From Acidobacteriota bacterium (GTDB lineage Bacteria > Acidobacteriota > Terriglobia > Terriglobales > Acidobacteriaceae), in assembly GCA_021846985.1 (NCBI GenBank), contig JAJZVX010000017.1:17610-81609 (forward strand): 64,000 nt of DNA, written 5' to 3'. The notes below the pieces were generated by a model. The model made no database searches. It had not been told where the DNA came from and saw only the letters and a program-made list of their open reading frames with translations. Below, in pieces: positions 8,578 to 17,508 of the stretch (position 1 is the stretch's first letter; every line of letters begins with the position of its first letter). The translations under genes were made by a program, and so were the position numbers.

Positions 8578-9597
8578 TCAATCTTCCCCGGGAAAACGGA
8601 CGCCGAGCGCGGCGCGGGCTGCCTCCAGCATGCGCGCCATTCCTATCGACAGGCCGTGGGTGATGACGGGGCTTTCGCGGCGGCCGTCCTGCAACAACTC
8701 GCAAAAGTGAGCGGTTTCGTAGTTGAAGCCGCCGGCGGTGAAGGGCTCGTGAAGCTCGACGACCCGTCCATCGAGATAGTGGATGGAGGCGCGGACGGGA
8801 TTCCACCAGTTGGCGTGGATGAGCGCGTAGCCGCGCGGCGCGGAGAGGATGGCATCGCCGCGGCTGAGCAGGTCGAGGCCGGTGTGGAGTTGGGCCATGC
8901 CGCGCTGGTGCTCGGACTGGATGAGGGCGAGGGTGTCAACGCCGGCGGAGCCGATGCGGCCCATGACCTGCATCGACTTGAAATCGCCGAGCCAGGCGAG
9001 AGCGAGGAAGGCCTCGTAGGGGCCGATGCCCATGATGCCGCCGCCGGCCAATCCGGGAAAGAAGAGCGGGTAGTCGGGCGGGCGCGTGGAGTCGGCGTGG
9101 CCTGCGCGGACGAAGCCGACGGGGCCGATGGGATCGGCTTCGAGGTAGGCGAGGAGGCGGCGGTAGAGCGGAAAGAAGGGCGGCTTCATGGCTTCCATGA
9201 AGAGCAGGCCATGGCGATGAGCGGTGTCGAGCATGGCGTGGAGTTGCCGTTCGTTCAGGGCGGCGGGCTTTTCACAGAGGACATGCTTGCCGGCTTCAAG
9301 GGCGTGGATGGAGAGGGCCGCGTGCGTATCGGGGTGGGTGGCGATGTAGACGGCGTCGATGGGACTTGACGCGAGGCCGTGCAGCGTTAGAGGTTCGCGG
9401 ATGGGCAAGAACTGTGATGCGCCATATTGACGCGCGAAATGGGCGGTTTTTTCGGGATTGCGGCCCCAAATGGCGTGGAGAGTTGTGCCCTGGACGGCGG
9501 CGAGCCCCTGCGCGAAACGCGCGCCAGCGCGACCGGGACCAATGATGCCCCAGCAGACCGTTTGAGTGGATTTATCCGGCGATTGAGAGAGAGTCAT
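8578..9597 (-). CDS. Gfo/Idh/MocA family oxidoreductase
   Basis: A 339-residue NAD(P)-dependent oxidoreductase of the type acting on sugars, inositol or glycoside-derived substrates. The N-terminal Rossmann fold has GIIGPGRAGARFAQGL (dinucleotide-binding glycine pattern) and the family EKP motif in HVLCEKPAAL. The C-terminal half is the alpha/beta substrate-binding domain. It is divergent from the GH2 pair that starts about 300 bp away, so it may oxidise a sugar released by those enzymes; this link is inference. The exact substrate cannot be told. Confidence 0.87.
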   Translation of the reverse strand: MTLSQSPDKSTQTVCWGIIGPGRAGARFAQGLAAVQGTTLHAIWGRNPEKTAHFARQYGASQFLPIREPLTLHGLASSPIDAVYIATHPDTHAALSIHALEAGKHVLCEKPAALNERQLHAMLDTAHRHGLLFMEAMKPPFFPLYRRLLAYLEADPIGPVGFVRAGHADSTRPPDYPLFFPGLAGGGIMGIGPYEAFLALAWLGDFKSMQVMGRIGSAGVDTLALIQSEHQRGMAQLHTGLDLLSRGDAILSAPRGYALIHANWWNPVRASIHYLDGRVVELHEPFTAGGFNYETAHFCELLQDGRRESPVITHGLSIGMARMLEAARAALGVRFPGED

Positions 9598-9900
9598 CGA
9601 TTCAATCTAACGCCGTGGGCGCAAGGCTGTCGCGAGAGCGGAGCCATGCGGAATTTGCAGGGCCATACGCTCTGTTTCACATGGTGTAAACCGGCAAAAA
9701 AGCGAAGACATTGCCATTGCGCGGAGTGGTATAAAGGACCGTCGCAAGAGTGCGGCCCCAGCGGAGCGCTGACGATTTTTCACTGGAGCGCGCACGGGGC
9801 GGGCGTGTTTTTCTCATTCCGTTTTTTCATTCCAGGAACGAAGCGAGCGGGATGGGATTCCGGGGCCGTGGAAGGAAACGTATTCATGGGGGGTGAAGTC

Positions 9901-12900
9901 ATGCGGTTTCGCAAGCTAACGATGCTGTCCGCCGCCGCAGCATTGGGCGTGAGCGCGTTGTGGCCGGTGCAGGCCGCGGCGGCCCGACACGCGGTTGAAG
10001 CGAAGGGGGCGCGCGCGGAGGCTGTGGACATGACACTGGACGGCAGCGACTGGCGCATGGGCGCTTTCGACTTCGGCGCCGGCGTGCGGGCGGGCGCGGA
10101 GACGAAAAGCTTCAACGAGAGCAGCTTCAAGACGGTGACGGTGCCGGGCGACACGCAACTGCAGGCCGGCTTCAAAGGGAACGACCGCTGGCTGGACAGC
10201 AAAGAGATGATTGCGGTGAACGCGCACGAGTGGTGGTACCGCAAGCACTTTCACGCGGGAGCGAAGGTCGCCGGGACCGTGACGCGGCTGGTCTTTGACG
10301 GGTCGGACTACTTCACGACCGTCTGGCTGAATGGGGAGCTGATTGGCAAACACGAAGGGACGTTCACGGCATTCTCGTTCGATGTGAGCGACAAACTGCG
10401 GTATGGCGCCGACAACGTGCTGGCGGTGCTGGTGACGCATCCTTGGATTCCGAAGGGGCGCGGACTGCTGGAGTATCTGAATGGGGATTTGAGCATTGCG
10501 TATCCGGGCAGCGACGTGATGCTGAAGAAGCCGCCGTACTTTATCGATATCAGTTGGGACGCATTGCCGGCGCAGGGCAACGCGACCTACGACATGGGGA
10601 TATGGCAGAGTGTGCATCTGCGCACCGAGAGCGTGGTGCGCATTTCGGATTTGAATGTGCGCACGGAGTCGATTGGCGCGGACGGCACGGCGACGCTGCA
10701 TGTGGGGGTGACGCTGGAAAACGCGGGCAAGGAACCGGTGGCGCGGACAGTGTCGCTGAAGCTTGCACCGGAGAACTTCAGCGGCACGGCGCCGAGCGTG
10801 GCGCCGCTCCAGATGACGGCGGCTCCGGGCGCGACCACGGCGGAGATGGAGATCAAGGTTCCGCAGGCGAAGCTGTGGTGGACGTGGGACCACGGGGCGC
10901 AGAACCTCTACAAACTGGAGGCCGCGACGGCCGCGACGAAGGACGTGTGGGGCGACCAGCGGGAGGTGGCGTTCGGGATTCGCACCATTACACGCGACGA
11001 GAACATGGCCTACTGGCTGAACGGACGCAAGATCTTCATCAAGGCTTCATGGCTGCCGATTACAGACTTCTACCGCTCGACGCCGACGCGGGAGGACTAC
11101 GAGCGGGACCTTACCATGTTCCGCGACGCGAACTTCAACCTGCTGAACATCCTTACGGTGGTCGAGAAGCCGGCATTCTACGATCTGTGCGACCGGATGG
11201 GAATTCTGCTGGTGAAACAGTTGCCGTTTTCGCAGTTTGGCGGGTTCCAACTGCTGGACAGAAACGGGCCGCGGAAGGAGCCGTTCCTGAAGCAGGCGCG
11301 GCTGCAGGTGGCGGAGATCATTACGGCGCTAAGGAATCATCCGTCGATTGTGGAGTGGGCGCCGCTGGCCGAGGCGCACGAGAAAGGCGGCGGATGGGTT
11401 GCTCCGGCAGACCAGCAGGGGTATGACGACTTCATTGCGCAGATGAAAGCGATTGTGACGAGACTTGATCCGGGTGCGGTATTTCATCCCAGCCTGTGCG
11501 ACCTGGGCGAACAGCATTTCTGGAACGCCGCTGCCGGAATGATCTGGTCGAAAGAGACTTACCAGACCCTCTTCGATGCCAGGACGGGTTTTGTGTCGGA
11601 GTATGGCGGGATCTCGATGTCATCGTACGAGAACCTGGACAAGTATCTGAGTCCCGCGCAGTTATGGGGTGAGAAGACAAGTCTGCCGCGGTGGTTCAAT
11701 CTGCCGATTGACACGGAGGCTTACGCGTACCAGACCAGCTTTGACGCGAACGGGTTGTACAGCATGCTGTTCCGCACCAATCATTTTGTGGACCGCGATG
11801 TGCGGTCGCTGAAAGACCTGGTGAATGACACGCAGATCTACCAGGCGTTTGTGTTGAAGTATGCGGGGCAGGCCTTCCGGCGCAAGAAGTACGATCCCAT
11901 CAACGGCATGCGCAATTGGGATTACGAAGAGCTGAATCCGGGGTTCCGGTTTGCAATTGTGGACTATGACCGGGTGCCGAAGATTTCGTACTGGTGGCTG
12001 AAGCAGGCGCAGGCGCCGGTGGCGGTGAGCTTTGCGTACAAGGATGTGCTGGAGTCGCAACTGGCGGGGAGTAAGTGGTCAGCGCCGGTGTGGGTCATCA
12101 ACGACACGGAGCACACGGTGAAGGGCACGGTGCACGCGGAACTGCTGGGGCTGAACGGGAAGGCCGTAGCGGCGGCGGATTTCGCGACTTCAATTGCGGC
12201 GGATGGAGCGGGGTCGGTGGGCGACTTCAGCCTGACGCTGCCGGAGACGCCGGGAGTCTACGTGCTGCGGGCGAAGCTGACGGGATCGGATGCGGCGACG
12301 GAGACTTCCTACGTCAAGGTCGTGCCACGCGCTTTCGCGGGCGCGCATCGGGTGCTGCTGATTGCGCAGTCGAAGTATGCGGAGCCGATTGCGGCGCTGC
12401 TGCGGCCGATGGGGCTGAATGTGGACATCTACGACGAGAACAAGATCGACGAGATGGGCACGGACCTGTCGAATGCGCAGGCGCTGCATGCGAAGTACGA
12501 CGTGATCTGGGTGGGCTGCTTCGAGGCGCTGGCCAAGGTGCTTCCCGATAGCTCGGCCCGCGCGATTGCGGAGGCGGTGAAGGCTGGTTCGGGGATGATT
12601 GTGACGGGCGGCGACGGGAGCTTCCATGGCGGGCAGGGACATGCGGCAATCTGGGAGGCGACGGCGCTGAATGCGGCGCTGCCGGTGGAGATTGCGGGAC
12701 ACGCCGACCTGACGTACGGGGAGCATGGAACAGACGACCTGCTGCCGACAGTGCATATGATTCATGCCATTGCGGCGGAGGGCGGCGCGACGCCGAAGAG
12801 CGCGGAATTGCTGAAGCATTTCGGGCTGCCGGGGTTCAACCTGGTGGCGGCGCGGGAGGGAGCGCGGACGACGTTGACGATTGCCGGCGATCCGCTGCTG

Positions 12901-13425
12901 GTGACAGGCGCGTATGGCGCGGGGAAGACGGCGGCGTTTACGGGGTTCACGCTGGAGAAAAACAATCAGTCGGAGTTGCCGATCGACGAGTATCTGATCG
13001 ATGAGCCGGCGGCGCGCGCATATTTTGCGGTGTTTGAGAATCTTGTGGCGGATGTGTTGCCGGGGGCTCCGGAGCCGGCGGCGGGATTGCTGGCGGCGCA
13101 CGACAAGCCGCTCTTCGAGACGCTGAAGGATCAGCCGGAGACGGTGCTGGAAGCGACGAAGGCGGCGGGGTGCGGCGCGACAGGCTGCAGGATTCGCGTG
13201 ACGAACAAGGGCGGCTATGCGCATTTGGTACACATGCGGTTTGTGTGGCCCGAGGCGAGCGCGAAGCCGTTTCTCGCGGAGCTGAGCGACAACGATTTCG
13301 AGCTGCTTCCGAATGAGTCGAGAGAAATTGAGGTGAGCTGGCGGACCGCGAAGGCGAGCCAGAAGGCGGCCGGCGTTTTGGTGGTGGATGCGGCCAACGC
13401 GCCGGAGTTGCGGTTGGATTTCTAA
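9901..13425 (+). CDS. GH2-family glycosidase-like protein with GATase-like domain, copy 1
   Basis: A secreted 1174-residue enzyme. Order: signal peptide; GH2 sugar-binding domain (about 45-200); Ig-like domain; TIM barrel (about 330-690); Ig-like domain; an amidotransferase-like domain (about 816-1020, containing VTGGDGSFHGGQG); and a C-terminal Ig-like domain (SDNDFELLPNESREIEVSW) like those of exo-beta-glucosaminidases. Candidate catalytic residues are Glu491 (acid/base, NHPSIVEWAPLAEAHE) and Glu567 (nucleophile, FVSEYGG). The residue before the acid/base is Ala, not the usual Asn. Nearest subgroup appears to be beta-mannosidase/exo-glucosaminidase, without proof of activity. ATG 9901 has GGGGGTGA upstream and matches the start of copy 2; ATG 9886 is an alternative. 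A TATAAA at 9730-9735 may be part of its promoter. Confidence 0.83.
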   Translation: MRFRKLTMLSAAAALGVSALWPVQAAAARHAVEAKGARAEAVDMTLDGSDWRMGAFDFGAGVRAGAETKSFNESSFKTVTVPGDTQLQAGFKGNDRWLDSKEMIAVNAHEWWYRKHFHAGAKVAGTVTRLVFDGSDYFTTVWLNGELIGKHEGTFTAFSFDVSDKLRYGADNVLAVLVTHPWIPKGRGLLEYLNGDLSIAYPGSDVMLKKPPYFIDISWDALPAQGNATYDMGIWQSVHLRTESVVRISDLNVRTESIGADGTATLHVGVTLENAGKEPVARTVSLKLAPENFSGTAPSVAPLQMTAAPGATTAEMEIKVPQAKLWWTWDHGAQNLYKLEAATAATKDVWGDQREVAFGIRTITRDENMAYWLNGRKIFIKASWLPITDFYRSTPTREDYERDLTMFRDANFNLLNILTVVEKPAFYDLCDRMGILLVKQLPFSQFGGFQLLDRNGPRKEPFLKQARLQVAEIITALRNHPSIVEWAPLAEAHEKGGGWVAPADQQGYDDFIAQMKAIVTRLDPGAVFHPSLCDLGEQHFWNAAAGMIWSKETYQTLFDARTGFVSEYGGISMSSYENLDKYLSPAQLWGEKTSLPRWFNLPIDTEAYAYQTSFDANGLYSMLFRTNHFVDRDVRSLKDLVNDTQIYQAFVLKYAGQAFRRKKYDPINGMRNWDYEELNPGFRFAIVDYDRVPKISYWWLKQAQAPVAVSFAYKDVLESQLAGSKWSAPVWVINDTEHTVKGTVHAELLGLNGKAVAAADFATSIAADGAGSVGDFSLTLPETPGVYVLRAKLTGSDAATETSYVKVVPRAFAGAHRVLLIAQSKYAEPIAALLRPMGLNVDIYDENKIDEMGTDLSNAQALHAKYDVIWVGCFEALAKVLPDSSARAIAEAVKAGSGMIVTGGDGSFHGGQGHAAIWEATALNAALPVEIAGHADLTYGEHGTDDLLPTVHMIHAIAAEGGATPKSAELLKHFGLPGFNLVAAREGARTTLTIAGDPLLVTGAYGAGKTAAFTGFTLEKNNQSELPIDEYLIDEPAARAYFAVFENLVADVLPGAPEPAAGLLAAHDKPLFETLKDQPETVLEATKAAGCGATGCRIRVTNKGGYAHLVHMRFVWPEASAKPFLAELSDNDFELLPNESREIEVSWRTAKASQKAAGVLVVDAANAPELRLDF
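12382..12583 (+). repeat. 202-bp tract identical to 15940-16141 (copy 1)
   Basis: All 202 bases match the tract in the second GH2 gene with no difference, while both flanks are diverged, including silent sites. It encodes the start of the amidotransferase-like domain (EPIAALLRP to AIAEAVK). The pattern fits gene conversion between the tandem paralogues. Confidence 0.9.
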
Positions 13426-13458
13426 GAGCAAACCAGCAGAAGAGGAATGGAGGAACCG

Positions 13459-16400
13459 ATGCATCAATGCAAACTGGCAGTTTACCTTGCAATTGTTGTT
13501 CTAGCCCTGAGCTCGGCGATGGCCGCGCACGGCGCCCGGCAGAATCACGCTGCCGCGCTCAAGGGCATGCAGGCAGCGGCCGTGGACGTGAAGCTGGACG
13601 GCAACGACTGGCGCATGGGTTCCTTTGCATTCGGAGAAGGCGAGAAGGCCGGCGCGGAGGGCGTGCAGTTTAACGACAGCGGCTTCAAAGCCGTGACGGT
13701 GCCGGGTGACACGCAAATCCAGGCGGGTTTCACGGGGGTGGACCGGTGGTTCGACTCCAAAGGCCTGATTGCCGTGAACCAGAAGGAGTGGTGGTACCGC
13801 AAACATTTTCAGGCGGGGCGGAAGATTCCCGGCACGGTGACGCGGCTGGTCTTCGACGGCGCGGATTACTTTGCCACGGTGTGGCTGAACGGGGAGCTTC
13901 TGGGGAAACACGAGGGGACGTACGTTTCGTTTTCCTTCGACGTGACGGATAAGCTGCATTACGGCGGCGACAACCTGCTGGTGGTGCAGTTGACGCATCC
14001 CTGGGAGCCGAAGGGACGCGGGTTACTGGAGTATATGAACGGCGACTTCACGATGGCCATCCCGGGGTCTGCGGCGGTGCTGAAGAAGCAGCCGTTCTTT
14101 ATCGACATGGACTGGGATGCGCTGCCGGCGCAGGGCAACGCGGCCTACGACATGGGCATTTGGAGAAGCGTGCACCTGCGGACCACGAGCCCGGTGACGA
14201 TCGAGGATCTGAACGTGCGCACGGAGTCGATTGGCGCGGACGGGATGGCGACCCTGCACATTGGGATGACACTCCAGAATGCGGGCACGGAGACCGTGAC
14301 GAAGACCGTGGCATTGCGGATGAAGCCGGATAACTTCGAGGGCGCGGCGCGGGAGTTGCCGCCGCTGACCGTGACGGCCGCGCCGGGCGCGACCACGGCG
14401 GAGATGGAGATCACGATTCCGGACGCCAAGTTGTGGTGGAGCTGGGACCACGGACCACAGAACCTCTATGACTTGGAGGCAAGCACTGCTGCCACCCAGG
14501 ACGTGTGGAGCGACCGGCGGTCGGTGGTCTTTGGCATCCGCACCATCAAGCGCGACAAGAACATGGCATATTGGCTGAACGGCAAGAAGATCTTCATCCG
14601 GGCCTCGTGGTTTTCGATTGAAGACTTCTACCGCTCGACGCCGACGCGGGAAGACTACGAGCGCGATCTGCGGCTGCTGCGCGACGGCAATTTCAATATG
14701 CTGGTGAACTTCACGGTGGTGGAGAAGCCGGCGTTCTACGAGTTGTGCGACCGGATGGGCATTCTGGACGTGGTGGAGCTGCCGTTCGAGCAGTTCGGGC
14801 CGCAGCAGGTTGTGGCCATGAACAATCCGCGCCGGCCCATTTACATGAAAGAAGCCGAGTCGCAGGTGCGGCAGATTATCACCACGCTGCGCAATCATCC
14901 CTCGGTGATCCAGTGGGCGCCTCTGGCCGAGGCGCACGAGAAGAGCGGCGAATGGGGCCTTGGAGTCGACCAGGAGGGTTACGACGACTTCATGGCGCAT
15001 ATGAAGGCAATCATCACGGAGCTGGCGCCGGACGCGGTGTTCCATGCCAGCCTGTGCGATCTGGGCGAGCAGCACTTCTGGACCGCGGCGGCGGGGATGA
15101 TCTGGTCGCAGGAGAGTTATGGGGATCTCTTCAGCGACAAGACTGGATTTGTTTCGGAGTACGGAGGCATCTCGCTTTCGTCGTACGAGAACATCGGGAA
15201 GTATTTGACGCCAAAGCAGCAGTGGGGCACGACCGACGCGGGACCGCAGTGGTATAAGCTGCCGATCGACATTGCGGCCTATGCCTACCTGACCAGCTTC
15301 GACGCTCCGGGACTCTACAGCATGCTGTATCGCACGGAGCACTATGTGGATAGCAATGTGCGCTCGCTTTCGGAGCTGGTGAGCGATACGCAGCTTTACC
15401 AGGGATTCATTCTGGAGTACGCGGCGCAGGCCTTCCGGCGCAAGAAGTACGATCCCATCAACGGCATCCGTTCATGGAACTTTCTGGAGCTGGGGCCGGG
15501 ATTCCGCTTCGGTATCGTGGACTACGACCGCGTGCCCAAGATGGCCTACTGGATGATGAAGCGGGCGCAGGCGCCGGTGGCGCTGAGCTTTGCCTACAAG
15601 GACGCGCTGGATTCGCAGCTTGCGGGGAGCCGGTGGTCGGCGCCGGTGTGGCTGATCAACGACACCGACAAGGCGGTGACGGGGACGGTGCATGCCGAGT
15701 TGCTGAGCACGGCGGGGAAGAGCGTGGCGGCGGCCGATTTCCCGGTGACGATGGCCGCTGACGGACATGGAACGGTGGGCGACTTCTCGCTGACGCTGCC
15801 CACGGAGCCGGGCGTCTACATTCTGAAGGCCACGCTGACCGGGTCGGCGAAGGCCAGTGAGACATCGTACATCAAGGTGGTTCCTCCGGCGTTTTCGGGC
15901 AAGCACCGGGTGCTGCTGATCGCGCAGTCGAAGTATGCCGAGCCGATTGCGGCGCTGCTGCGGCCGATGGGGCTGAATGTGGACATCTACGACGAGAACA
16001 AGATCGACGAGATGGGCACGGACCTGTCGAATGCGCAGGCGCTGCATGCGAAGTACGACGTGATCTGGGTGGGCTGCTTCGAGGCGCTGGCCAAGGTGCT
16101 TCCCGATAGCTCGGCCCGCGCGATTGCGGAGGCGGTGAAGGAAGGAACGGGTTTCATCATCACGGGTGGCGACGGCAGCTTCCACGGGCAGATCGGCCAT
16201 GCCGCCATTGTGGAAGCGACGCCGCTGAACGAGATTCTTCCGGTGGAGATTTCAGGGCGCGCGGACGTGGCGTGGGGTCCGCACGGGATGGACGATTCGC
16301 TGCCGACGGTGCATCCGATCAAGGAGATCAAGGGAGCGGAATCGGAGGCGGCGGAGCTTTTCCGGCACTACGGGATCGAGGGGTTCAATCGCGTGGCGGC

Positions 16401-16974
16401 GGGCGCGGGCGCGAAGACGGAGCTGACCATCGCGGGGCATCCGCTGCTGGTGACGGGCACATTCGGGGCGGGCAAGACGGAGGCGTTCACGGGATTTACG
16501 CTGCCGGAGGATGCTTTCTCGAAGTTTCCCATCGACCAGTACATGATTTACGAACCGTCGGCGCGGGCCTACTTTGCCGAGTTCGCCGATATGCTGGCGC
16601 GGGTGATGCCGGGCGGCGAGAAGCCGGTGGCGGACCTGCTGGCGATTCACCAGAAGCCGATGTTCCAGACGCTGAAGGAGCAGCCGGAGACTTCGCTGGA
16701 GGTGACCAGGGCGGGAGCGTGCGACGGAACGCATTGCGTGGTTCGCATCGCCAACAAGGGCGGGTACGCGCACCTCGTGTACCTGCGGTTCGAGTGGCCA
16801 GAGACGGGCACGAAGCCATACGTTGCGGAGATGAGCGACAACGACTTCGAGCTGATGCCGGGTGAGTCGCGCGAGATCGAATTGACCTGGAAGACGGCGG
16901 CTCGCACGGAAAAGGTTGCCGGGACGCTGGTGGTGGATGCGATGAATGCGCCGGAGACAAAGCTGGCATTCTGA
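13459..16974 (+). CDS. GH2-family glycosidase-like protein with GATase-like domain, copy 2
   Basis: A paralogue of the preceding gene with the same domain order and 1171 residues, starting 33 bp after it and so probably co-transcribed. It has its own signal peptide (LAVYLAIVVLALSSAMAAHG). Candidate catalytic residues have the same numbering: Glu491 in NHPSVIQWAPLAEAHE and Glu567 in FVSEYGG, again with Ala490 in place of Asn. The active-site strand after the first barrel helices differs between copies (KQLPFSQFGG against VELPFEQFGP), hinting at different substrates. ATG 13459 is preferred because GGAGGA sits four bases upstream; ATG 13447 lacks a spaced ribosome site. Confidence 0.83.
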   Translation: MHQCKLAVYLAIVVLALSSAMAAHGARQNHAAALKGMQAAAVDVKLDGNDWRMGSFAFGEGEKAGAEGVQFNDSGFKAVTVPGDTQIQAGFTGVDRWFDSKGLIAVNQKEWWYRKHFQAGRKIPGTVTRLVFDGADYFATVWLNGELLGKHEGTYVSFSFDVTDKLHYGGDNLLVVQLTHPWEPKGRGLLEYMNGDFTMAIPGSAAVLKKQPFFIDMDWDALPAQGNAAYDMGIWRSVHLRTTSPVTIEDLNVRTESIGADGMATLHIGMTLQNAGTETVTKTVALRMKPDNFEGAARELPPLTVTAAPGATTAEMEITIPDAKLWWSWDHGPQNLYDLEASTAATQDVWSDRRSVVFGIRTIKRDKNMAYWLNGKKIFIRASWFSIEDFYRSTPTREDYERDLRLLRDGNFNMLVNFTVVEKPAFYELCDRMGILDVVELPFEQFGPQQVVAMNNPRRPIYMKEAESQVRQIITTLRNHPSVIQWAPLAEAHEKSGEWGLGVDQEGYDDFMAHMKAIITELAPDAVFHASLCDLGEQHFWTAAAGMIWSQESYGDLFSDKTGFVSEYGGISLSSYENIGKYLTPKQQWGTTDAGPQWYKLPIDIAAYAYLTSFDAPGLYSMLYRTEHYVDSNVRSLSELVSDTQLYQGFILEYAAQAFRRKKYDPINGIRSWNFLELGPGFRFGIVDYDRVPKMAYWMMKRAQAPVALSFAYKDALDSQLAGSRWSAPVWLINDTDKAVTGTVHAELLSTAGKSVAAADFPVTMAADGHGTVGDFSLTLPTEPGVYILKATLTGSAKASETSYIKVVPPAFSGKHRVLLIAQSKYAEPIAALLRPMGLNVDIYDENKIDEMGTDLSNAQALHAKYDVIWVGCFEALAKVLPDSSARAIAEAVKEGTGFIITGGDGSFHGQIGHAAIVEATPLNEILPVEISGRADVAWGPHGMDDSLPTVHPIKEIKGAESEAAELFRHYGIEGFNRVAAGAGAKTELTIAGHPLLVTGTFGAGKTEAFTGFTLPEDAFSKFPIDQYMIYEPSARAYFAEFADMLARVMPGGEKPVADLLAIHQKPMFQTLKEQPETSLEVTRAGACDGTHCVVRIANKGGYAHLVYLRFEWPETGTKPYVAEMSDNDFELMPGESREIELTWKTAARTEKVAGTLVVDAMNAPETKLAF
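15940..16141 (+). repeat. 202-bp tract identical to 12382-12583 (copy 2)
   Basis: The second member of the perfect 202-bp repeat, located at the equivalent place in copy 2. The bases just outside (12381 G against 15939 C; 12584 C against 16142 A) mark its limits. Confidence 0.9.
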
Positions 16975-17136
16975 AGGTTGCGGTCTTTGATCCGGGGCGC
17001 GGATGCGGGCTGCCGGTCGGCGGCCATCGAACCGCGCTCACGGCGAGGTTTCGCGGCTCCGCATGGCGAGGAAGCGGTGATGCGAGGGTTCTTTTCTTCC
17101 TTATTGATCCGGCCCTATGAGGTAAGACTTACCTAT

Positions 17137-17160
17137 CCTCGCCACAAAGGCGTGGCGAGG
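17137..17160. repeat. Palindromic hairpin (REP-like or terminator)
   Basis: CCTCGCCAC (17137-17145) and GTGGCGAGG (17152-17160) form a perfect 9-bp stem with a 6-base loop. No T-tract follows on either strand; GTGGGGCACCC comes next on the + strand. It sits between the GH2 pair and a convergent gene and may be a REP-like repeat or a factor-assisted terminator. Confidence 0.5.
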
Positions 17161-17186
17161 GTGGGGCACCCGTAGATGTCTTATCC

Positions 17187-17438
17187 ATGGGGGCCGGATC
17201 CATAAGCATGAATCAAGTTGGAGCACCACCGCTCGTCGTGCAGGATGGATGGGCAGTGGTTACGGCAACGCCGACGGGGTTTACGATTACGGACGCTTCA
17301 GGGCATCTGGCGCTTGTGTCGGAGGCGACGCCATCTTCTATCACGGCCATTGCTGTCGATACCAATCTCAACGCCGCGTACCTGGCGATGCCGGACTCCA
17401 ATACTTTTTTAACGGTTCCGTTGCCGGGCATCAACTGA
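17187..17438 (+). pseudogene. Possible C-terminal remnant of a beta-propeller protein
   Basis: An 83-codon open frame whose end (ITAIAVDTNLNAAYLAMPDS then NTFLTVPLPG) resembles one blade of a YVTN/NHL-type beta-propeller. No signal peptide or further blades are present, so if real it is a decayed fragment. It lies in the gap between the GH2 pair and the convergent gene, near the point where GC skew changes sign. It could also be a chance open frame. Confidence 0.3.
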
Positions 17439-17508
17439 CACGCGTAGGAAAGCTCGCGCAGGTGAATGGATCCCGCCCATTGGGCCGTGGAGTTCTTTTG
17501 CCGGCTTG

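Noticed and set aside
12190..13467. Long minus-strand open frames opposite the GH2 genes (also 14023-15342)
   Set aside because: Arg/His-rich translation without motifs, exactly complementary to well-supported coding sequence.
16978..17175. 65-codon open frame after the second GH2 gene
   Set aside because: No ribosome site, no domain, and it spans the palindrome at 17137.
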